Assembly (NCBI GenBank): GCA_052246725.1
Contig: JBQQCL010000013.1
DNA length: 64,000 nucleotides
DNA from: Pseudalkalibacillus sp052246725
Lineage (GTDB): Bacteria > Bacillota > Bacilli > Bacillales > Fictibacillaceae
Direction: 5' to 3' (one strand)
Every line of letters begins with the position of its first letter. Within the stretch, counting starts at the first letter, position 1. Of the stretch, positions 58,598 through 64,000 are shown one piece after another. Made by a program: the position numbers and the translations under genes. The notes below the pieces were generated by a model, which saw nothing but the letters and a program-made list of their open reading frames with translations, was not told where the DNA came from and did not search any database.

Positions 58598-59192
58598 GAA
58601 TAATGTCCACCATCATGTAGACTGGAGCACCTTCCAACGTTCCAAAGTGGAAGGACAATGTAACGGTGACAGCTATTTTGCAAAAGAAACCGATGAATAC
58701 TTTGTCTGCGTTGTTGCGGACGGTTTGGGAAGCGGCCAGGCGGCACATGAGGCTTCCACTAAAACTGTTCTAATCGTTGAAGAGCATCATGACAAAGATA
58801 TCCATACCTTGATGGAGCTTTGCAACGAATCTCTTCAATATACACGAGGAGCAGTATTGACGATTTTCAAAGTTCATTTTCAGAAAAACTTGCTTGAATA
58901 TTGCGGCGTAGGCAATATCCGCCTCATTATCGGCTTGCCCTCCGGAAAACTGGTTCATGCGATTCCAAAATCTGGTTTTCTTTCAGGTAAACCTGTGAAT
59001 TTTGATGTGAGAGAAATCCAATATCAAGCAGGATCCATGTTCATTGCCTATTCTGATGGTGTTGAACTATCCTCGCCAGATAAACGGAATGTCATGAAGT
59101 CAAGAAATCCAAGAGTGGCAGCCAGTTATTTACGCCAAAAATGCAGTACAGTAGCTGATGATATGACATTCGTAATAGGGAAAGTCACTTAA
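58590..59192 (+). CDS. rsbX: Feedback phosphatase RsbX
   Basis: A 200-residue PP2C-type phosphatase that removes phosphate from RsbS and RsbR and resets the stressosome. NGDSYFAKETDEYFVCVVADGLGSGQAAHEAS carries the metal-binding aspartates, with AYSDGVELSS and ADDMTFVIGKV later. It begins eight bases before the sigB stop. A terminator follows. Confidence 0.95.
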   Translation: MIENNVHHHVDWSTFQRSKVEGQCNGDSYFAKETDEYFVCVVADGLGSGQAAHEASTKTVLIVEEHHDKDIHTLMELCNESLQYTRGAVLTIFKVHFQKNLLEYCGVGNIRLIIGLPSGKLVHAIPKSGFLSGKPVNFDVREIQYQAGSMFIAYSDGVELSSPDKRNVMKSRNPRVAASYLRQKCSTVADDMTFVIGKVT

Positions 59193-59227
59193 AAGAGTTT
59201 TCTCGTATATGGGAGAGCTCTTTTTTG
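59191..59227 (+). terminator. Terminator of the sigB operon
   Basis: AAAAGAG-TTTTCTC and GGAGAG-CTCTTTT pair around a short loop, followed by TTTT. It starts at the rsbX stop. Confidence 0.85.
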
Positions 59228-59332
59228 TGTAGCGCAAACATTTGTGTGGTGTGAAGTATAGAGCTAAGATTACAAAGGTGCCACTTATTTGGTAAACTTG
59301 TACGTATATCAGTATTACAAGGAGGAGCAAGT

Positions 59333-61486
59333 TTGGAGACCAACACAGAACTTATTTTGCAAGTATCAAAAGAAACCCGATTATCTCAAAAGTATATTAA
59401 AAATATCATCGAACTTCTTGAAGAGGGAAATACGGTCCCATTCATCGCAAGATACCGAAAAGAATTGACAGGTGCAGCAGATGAAGTACAGATCCGCAAT
59501 GTCTCGGAAAGCTGGGAATATAAACGGAATCTTGAAAAGCGAAAAGAAGAAGTACTTCGATTAATTGAAGAACAAGATAAATTGACAGATGAATTGAAAT
59601 CGGAAATACATAAAGCCGCCAAACTCCAACAGGTTGAAGATCTATACCGCCCATATAAGCAAAAGAAACGCACGCGTGCTACAACAGCTAAAGAAAAAGG
59701 ACTGGAACCACTAGCAGAACTGATTCTGGATCAAAAAAGCGGTGTGGATATTGAGGTAGAAGCTCAGTCTTTCATCTCTGAAGAAAAAGGTATCCTAAGC
59801 ACAGAAGAAGCTATTCAAGGTGCGGAAGATATTATTGCTGAAAGGGTATCGGATGATTCCGATAACCGTGCATGGATCCGTTCGCTTACTTTTCAGGAAG
59901 GCATGGTGGAAACGAAGCTGAAAGGAAAAGAGGAACCTGAAGACAAGACCTATGAAATGTATTATGACTATCAGGAGCCTGTAAAGAAAATCGTTCCTCA
60001 CCGAACGTTAGCCGTTAATCGCGGGGAAAAAGAAGACGTTTTGAAGGTGTCGATTGCTGCTCCTTCCGATAAAATTTTAAGAAAACTGAACAATAAGTAT
60101 GTGAAAGGATCATCATCAGCTGAATACATCGAACGTTCAATAGCAGACAGCTATAAGCGGTTGATTGCTCCTTCAATCGAGCGTGATATACGGAACGAAT
60201 TGACGGAAATTGCAGATGAACAGGCGATTCGTATTTTTTCTGAAAACCTCAGACACCTTTTATTACAGCCCCCATTGAAAGGTAAGGTAGCGTTAGGCGT
60301 CGATCCAGGTTATCGGACGGGTTGTAAGCTGGCTGTGGTCGATGAAACCGGTAAAACATTAGCGATTGATGTCATGTATCCCACTCCACCGCGTTCGGAT
60401 ATTGAAAAGGCGAAAGCGATTTTGAAAAAGATGATCGAACGCCATGATGTGGAAATTGTTGCGATCGGAAACGGAACAGGCTCCAGGGAAACGGAACAAT
60501 TCGTCGCCGACCTGATCAAAGAGATGGAGCGTCCATTGGCATACCTGATCGTCAATGAAGCTGGAGCAAGCGTCTACTCTGCGTCAGACATCGCTCGTCA
60601 AGAATTCCCTGAACTGAAGGTCGAAGAGCGCAGTGCGGTATCCATCGCAAGAAGGTTGCAGGATCCATTGTCTGAGCTCGTAAAAATCGACCCCAAGTCA
60701 ATCGGGGTAGGACAATATCAGCATGACGTTTCACAAAAGCGTTTGAATGAATCCCTTACATTCGTCGTGGAAACAGTGGTCAACCAGGTCGGAGTCAACG
60801 TAAACACAGCTTCTTCATCCTTGTTGCAATACGTCGCCGGCCTATCGAAGGTTGTCGCAAATAATGTTGTCCAAAAAAGAGAAGAAGAAGGAAAGTTCAC
60901 AAGCAGGACTCAACTGAAAAAGATCCCTCGTCTAGGAGCTAAAACGTACGAACAGTGTATCGGTTTCTTAAGGATCATTGAAGGGAAGAATCCGCTGGAC
61001 CAAACCCCGATCCACCCCGAAACCTACGACGATACCCGAAAGCTTTTGAGCTTATTGGATGTGACCGAACAAGAAATCGGTACGGATGAAATCAAGGAAA
61101 AGCTCCAGTCGATTGAGCTAAAAGAGTACGCAGAGAGATTGGATATTGGGGAACTGACGTTGAAGGATATTGTCGATGCACTTGTAAAACCGTCAAGAGA
61201 CCCCCGTGATGAAGTGACTAAGCCTTTATTAAAGACGGATGTCTTGAAAATGGAAGACCTGAAGGAAGGAATGGAACTTGAAGGAACCGTCCGCAATGTC
61301 GTTGACTTCGGGGCTTTTGTGGACATTGGAGTCAAGCAAGACGGCCTGGTCCATATATCTAAACTTAGTAAAAATTATGTGAAGCACCCGATGAATGTCG
61401 TTCATGTCGGGCAAGTTGTAAAAGTCTGGGTGGAACAGGTGAACGTGGATAAACAACGGATCGCCTTGACGATGGTAACCAATTAA
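59333..61486 (+). CDS. tex: Tex-family RNA-binding transcription accessory protein
   Basis: A 717-residue Tex protein (YdcI in B. subtilis). In order: helical N-terminal domain, YqgF-like RNase-H fold (VALGVDPGYRTGCKLAVVDETGK), helix-hairpin-helix region (TASSSLLQYVAGLS, LKKIPRLGAKTYEQCIGFLRI), and a C-terminal S1 RNA-binding domain (LEGTVRNVVDFGAFVDIGVKQDGLVHISKLS). The start is TTG with AGGAGGAGC upstream. It acts on nucleic acids at transcription; its exact role in Bacillus is not settled. Confidence 0.96.
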   Translation: METNTELILQVSKETRLSQKYIKNIIELLEEGNTVPFIARYRKELTGAADEVQIRNVSESWEYKRNLEKRKEEVLRLIEEQDKLTDELKSEIHKAAKLQQVEDLYRPYKQKKRTRATTAKEKGLEPLAELILDQKSGVDIEVEAQSFISEEKGILSTEEAIQGAEDIIAERVSDDSDNRAWIRSLTFQEGMVETKLKGKEEPEDKTYEMYYDYQEPVKKIVPHRTLAVNRGEKEDVLKVSIAAPSDKILRKLNNKYVKGSSSAEYIERSIADSYKRLIAPSIERDIRNELTEIADEQAIRIFSENLRHLLLQPPLKGKVALGVDPGYRTGCKLAVVDETGKTLAIDVMYPTPPRSDIEKAKAILKKMIERHDVEIVAIGNGTGSRETEQFVADLIKEMERPLAYLIVNEAGASVYSASDIARQEFPELKVEERSAVSIARRLQDPLSELVKIDPKSIGVGQYQHDVSQKRLNESLTFVVETVVNQVGVNVNTASSSLLQYVAGLSKVVANNVVQKREEEGKFTSRTQLKKIPRLGAKTYEQCIGFLRIIEGKNPLDQTPIHPETYDDTRKLLSLLDVTEQEIGTDEIKEKLQSIELKEYAERLDIGELTLKDIVDALVKPSRDPRDEVTKPLLKTDVLKMEDLKEGMELEGTVRNVVDFGAFVDIGVKQDGLVHISKLSKNYVKHPMNVVHVGQVVKVWVEQVNVDKQRIALTMVTN

Positions 61487-61496
61487 GGAATACACA

Positions 61497-61530
61497 AAAA
61501 GCACTGCTTGTTAAGAGCAGTGTTTTTTTC
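61497..61530 (+). terminator. Terminator of tex
   Basis: AGCACTGCT pairs with AGCAGTG around TGTTAAG, followed by TTTTTTTC. Confidence 0.9.
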
Positions 61531-61765
61531 TGTAAAAAAACCAACATTGGTTCAATAATTTGATTTGATAACGGTCTTTGTTGAAATACGCATTCCTTAA
61601 CTGCTTTTTAAACCAGTAAGGCACGATGAGCCCCTCCCCAAATTTCCTTAATGGTGGTTATTAGTCTATGTGAGAAGGCTTGCCTTTGTTCGTGTCAGAC
61701 TGTTTACTTTTCATTTTGAAGAACCTTTGGCAAAATTGAGATAGCAACGAAAAGGATTGAACGAA

Positions 61766-62215
61766 ATGGACACAAACGAATTGCAACAATTAGTGGAAAA
61801 CATATCAAATGAATTTTTCGATCGGCCTTTCAAGCATAAAGCGAGGTTCAATAATCGACTCAAGACGACCGGCGGCCGCTATCTCTTGAAGAGCCACGAT
61901 CTCGAATTCAACAGAAAGCAGCTTGATATTCATGGGCTCGACGAATTCATCGGCATTATCAAGCATGAACTTTGCCACTACCACCTCCATTTGATGAAAA
62001 AAGGTTATCGGCACCGTGATCAGGATTTTAAAGAGTTATTAAAACAAGTCGGCGGCAGTCGATATTGCCAGATCATCCCTGGTGAGCGAAGACAGGAACC
62101 GATCAAATACATCTATCTATGTGGAAAATGCGGCCAGCAATATCCGCGCAAACGAAGAGTCGATACACGCAAGTTCGTATGCGGAAAATGCAACGGAAAG
62201 TTAAATCTAAAATAG
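61766..62215 (+). CDS. ydcK: SprT-like zinc-binding protein YdcK
   Basis: A 149-residue SprT-family protein. The metal-binding HELCHYHLH (HExxH type) is followed by a C-terminal zinc ribbon with two CxxC pairs, YLCGKCGQQYPRKRR and FVCGKCNGKL. ATG 61766 is nine bases after AAAAGGA; an upstream TTG is too close to that site. It lies between tex and the tRNA cluster as in B. subtilis. The 279-bp gap before it holds no other gene. Confidence 0.94.
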   Translation: MDTNELQQLVENISNEFFDRPFKHKARFNNRLKTTGGRYLLKSHDLEFNRKQLDIHGLDEFIGIIKHELCHYHLHLMKKGYRHRDQDFKELLKQVGGSRYCQIIPGERRQEPIKYIYLCGKCGQQYPRKRRVDTRKFVCGKCNGKLNLK

Positions 62216-62326
62216 TATTGACTAACAAAAATGATTATGTTACTTTAATTAAGTCGCTATAGAGGCAAGCTCTTAAAATACGACAAAGTCACATAAATAT
62301 AAGATGCTTTTTTGTGAAAAAAGTTA

Positions 62327-62355
62327 TTGACTTCATCGTTCGTGTGTTGTACAAT
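62327..62355 (+). promoter_or_regulatory. Strong promoter of the tRNA-rRNA operon
   Basis: TTGACT (62327-62332), 17 bp, TACAAT (62350-62355), with an A-rich upstream stretch. It is 35 bp before the first tRNA. Confidence 0.88.
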
Positions 62356-62389
62356 GTTTATTGTCGCTAAAAAACGAAACGCACATTAT

Positions 62390-62464
62390 TCCACAGTAGC
62401 TCAGTGGTAGAGCTATCGGCTGTTAACCGATCGGTCGCAGGTTCGAGTCCTGCCTGTGGAGCCA
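62390..62464 (+). tRNA. tRNA-Asn (GTT)
   Basis: A full cloverleaf with anticodon GTT in CTGTTAACC, T loop GGTTCGAGTCC and encoded CCA. Confidence 0.97.
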
Positions 62465-62467
62465 TAC

Positions 62468-62558
62468 GGAGAAGTACCCAAGTGGCTGAAGGGGCGCCCC
62501 TGCTAAGGGTGTAGGTCGTGTAAGCGGCGCGAGGGTTCAAATCCCTCCTTCTCCGCCA
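62468..62558 (+). tRNA. tRNA-Ser (GCT)
   Basis: A class II tRNA with a long variable arm. Anticodon GCT in CCTGCTAAGG, T loop GGTTCAAATCC, and encoded CCA. Confidence 0.97.
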
Positions 62559-62586
62559 TTCAAGTTCAATTTAAAACTTTAAGCTC

Positions 62587-62661
62587 GGCCCCTTGGTCAA
62601 GTGGTTAAGACACCGCCCTTTCACGGCGGTAACACGGGTTCGAATCCCGTAGGGGTCACCA
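62587..62661 (+). tRNA. tRNA-Glu (TTC)
   Basis: Anticodon TTC in CCTTTCACGG, T loop GGTTCGAATCC and encoded CCA. The acceptor GGCCCCT pairs with AGGGGTC. Confidence 0.97.
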
Positions 62662-62723
62662 TTTTATTTTTAACCCAATTTGATTGGTGAATGTAAGTTT
62701 CGCCACAAATTATTCAACTGAAT

Positions 62724-62799
62724 GGACCCGTGGTGTAGGGGTTAACATGCCTGCCTGTCACGCAGGAGATCGCCGGTTCGAATCCGGTCGGGTCCGCCA
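62724..62799 (+). tRNA. tRNA-Asp (GTC)
   Basis: Anticodon GTC in CCTGTCACGC, T loop GGTTCGAATCC and encoded CCA. Confidence 0.97.
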
Positions 62800-62831
62800 T
62801 TTATAAACTTAAAAAATGTATTGTTATGCGA

Positions 62832-62906
62832 TGGGCTATAGCCAAGCGGTAAGGCAACGGACTTTGACTCCGTCATGCGTTGGTTCGAATCCAGCTAGCC
62901 CAGCCA
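62832..62906 (+). tRNA. tRNA-Gln (TTG)
   Basis: Anticodon TTG in ACTTTGACTC, acceptor TGGGCTA and encoded CCA. Confidence 0.97.
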
Positions 62907-62910
62907 TAAT

Positions 62911-62986
62911 GAGCCATTAGCTCAGTTGGTAGAGCATCTGACTTTTAATCAGAGGGTCGAAGGTTCGAGTCCTTCATGGCTCACCA
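62911..62986 (+). tRNA. tRNA-Lys (TTT)
   Basis: Anticodon TTT in ACTTTTAATC, acceptor GAGCCAT and encoded CCA. Confidence 0.97.
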
Positions 62987-62994
62987 CTTTTTTT

Positions 62995-63080
62995 GCGGGT
63001 GTGGCGGAATTGGCAGACGCGCTAGACTTAGGATCTAGTGTCCTTGCGACGTGGGGGTTCAAGTCCCTCCACCCGCACCA
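62995..63080 (+). tRNA. tRNA-Leu (TAG)
   Basis: A class II tRNA with a long variable arm. Anticodon TAG in ACTTAGGAT, acceptor GCGGGTG and encoded CCA. Confidence 0.97.
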
Positions 63081-63145
63081 TACTTATAATTGGTGCAATG
63101 TCTACATTTGAAGGTGCATCACTAGTTTTGGAAATCAACAATTTA

Positions 63146-63231
63146 GCGGTCGTGGCGGAATGGCAGACGCGCTAGCTTGAGGGGCTAGTGGGTGTATACC
63201 CGTGGAGGTTCGAGTCCTCTCGACCGCACCA
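63146..63231 (+). tRNA. tRNA-Leu (GAG)
   Basis: A class II tRNA. Anticodon GAG in CTTGAGGGG, variable arm GGGTGTATACCC and encoded CCA. The preceding 65-bp gap is the longest in the cluster but holds nothing recognisable. Confidence 0.97.
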
Positions 63232-63260
63232 TAAATTCTCAACTCCATATATTCATTTAT

Positions 63261-63337
<77 letters not shown>

Positions 63338-63341
63338 TATA

Positions 63342-63418
63342 CGGGAAGTGGCTCAGCTTGGTAGAGCACCTGGTTTGGGACCAGGGGGTCGCAGGTTCAA
63401 ATCCTGTCTTCCCGACCA
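63342..63418 (+). tRNA. tRNA-Pro (TGG)
   Basis: Anticodon TGG in GTTTGGGACC, acceptor CGGGAAG and encoded CCA. Confidence 0.97.
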
Positions 63419-63426
63419 TTATATTT

Positions 63427-63500
63427 GCGGGTGTAGTTTAGTGGTAAAACAAGAGCCTTCCAAGCTCTGGTCGTGAGTTCGATTCTCATCACCCGCTCCA
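63427..63500 (+). tRNA. tRNA-Gly (TCC)
   Basis: Anticodon TCC in CCTTCCAAGC, acceptor GCGGGTG and encoded CCA. Confidence 0.97.
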
Positions 63501-63510
63501 TTCTTTCAAT

Positions 63511-63587
<77 letters not shown>

Positions 63588-63649
63588 TTAACAACTCCTT
63601 CGAATAGAGTTTCTATCTAATCTGATTCTCAATACGAAGCAAACAATTT

Positions 63650-63675
63650 AGCTCTTTGAAAACTGAACAAAAGCC
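63650..63675 (+). promoter_or_regulatory. rRNA leader with boxA-like antitermination site
   Basis: AGCTCTTTGAAAACTGAAC matches the boxA-containing leader sequence typical of Bacillus rRNA operons. A GGGTCTTTTT/AAAAAGAACCC hairpin follows before the 16S gene. No separate strong rRNA promoter is evident between the last tRNA and 16S, so readthrough from 62.3 kb is possible. Confidence 0.75.
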
Positions 63676-63870
63676 AAGCGTGAAACGGGTCTTTTTAAAA
63701 AGAACCCTGATCAATTTTTAAGTTTTACATTAATGAGCAATCAAACGATGCTCAAAAAATTTAGTAGCAAGAAGTTCGAGGAAGCAAGGAAGGTGAACAC
63801 CGGATAGTACCAAGATGTACTTGAGGATGTGAACCGACGATGCTGACAACGAAATTCGATGCTAATCAAT

Positions 63871-64000
63871 TTTTTGGAGAGTTTGATCCTGGCTCAGGAC
63901 GAACGCTGGCGGCGTGCCTAATACATGCAAGTCGAGCGGACCAACGAGGAGCTTGCTCCTCAGAGGTCAGCGGCGGACGGGTGAGTAACACGTGGGCAAC
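63871..64000 (+). rRNA. 16S ribosomal RNA, 5' end
   Basis: The gene start includes AGAGTTTGATCCTGGCTCAG (positions 8-27 in standard numbering), then AGGACGAACGCTGGCGGCGT and TGCCTAATACATGCAAGTCG. It runs off the window after about 130 bases. The variable V1 hairpin (ACGAGGAGCTTGCTCCTC) is Bacillaceae-like but too short for species naming. Confidence 0.98.

Noticed and set aside
62926..63111. 61-codon plus-strand frame
   Set aside because: It is translation through the tRNA-Lys and tRNA-Leu genes, not a protein.

Overview
The window is chromosomal DNA from an endospore-forming, flagellated, low-to-mid GC member of the Bacillaceae. The evidence is a gerA-type germination operon, motAB, sigX-rsiX, a complete rsbRSTUVWX-sigB stress cluster, a T-box-controlled argS, a lipoteichoic acid synthase, and the order acpS-ydcC-alr-ndoAI-ndoA-rsb-sigB-tex-ydcK-tRNAs-16S, which is that of the Bacillus subtilis ydcC-ydcK neighbourhood. 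The species cannot be fixed from the 130 bases of 16S rRNA present.

Layout. 1-4.6 kb: end of argH, an orphan membrane protein, a VC0807-type membrane protein and a PepE-like peptidase. 4.6-7.2 kb: a cadC-cadA cadmium/zinc efflux operon whose cadA has an in-frame TGA exactly at the first cysteine of its GFTCxxC metal site. 7.2-13.5 kb: a sulfane-sulfur (cst-like) regulon made of a CstR repressor with four copies of its operator, two DsrE proteins, a rhodanese, two TusA proteins (one fused to rhodanese), a rhodanese-persulfide dioxygenase fusion, a TauE exporter and a DUF302 protein. 13.6-13.95 kb: a compact type I toxin-antitoxin locus. 14-20.6 kb: nadE, a possible b-haem membrane protein, the cyanophycin pair cphB-cphA and an SDR. 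Two copies of a 136-bp palindromic repeat lie in inverted orientation at 7.24 and 15.26 kb.

20.8-38.8 kb: DUF3905 and gerA-type operon, a chemoreceptor, sigX-rsiX, motAB, glutamate dehydrogenase, LTA synthase, T-box and argS, a VOC protein, a second ECF sigma/anti-sigma pair and a DNA glycosylase. Both ECF sigma genes carry promoters of the type read by ECF sigma factors. 39.2-41 kb is the most unusual locus: an AT-rich HTH-TPR receptor of the RRNPP type followed 13 bp later by an exported precursor made of nine copies of a [YF]DENPP peptide, which looks like a quorum-sensing pair with a polyprotein pheromone. A divergent gene of unknown function shares its upstream region.

41-48.4 kb: Nudix, a penicillin-binding DD-carboxypeptidase, YdbS-YdbT, then a four-gene overlapping operon with a monooxygenase-fold protein, a helical protein, a free-standing CarH-like B12 photosensory domain and an RsbR-like STAS protein, a possible light- or cobalamin-sensing stress module. 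48.4-62.2 kb: rhomboid, acpS, ydcC, alr, the NdoAI-NdoA (MazEF) module, the sigma-B stressosome operon, tex and ydcK. 62.3-64 kb: a strong promoter, twelve tRNA genes and the start of 16S rRNA.

Intergenic DNA is crowded with short repeats. A roughly 70-90 bp element with TTAAAGAAA/TTTCTTTAA ends occurs seven times, and in two places it sits inside another repeat, which is direct evidence that it has moved.
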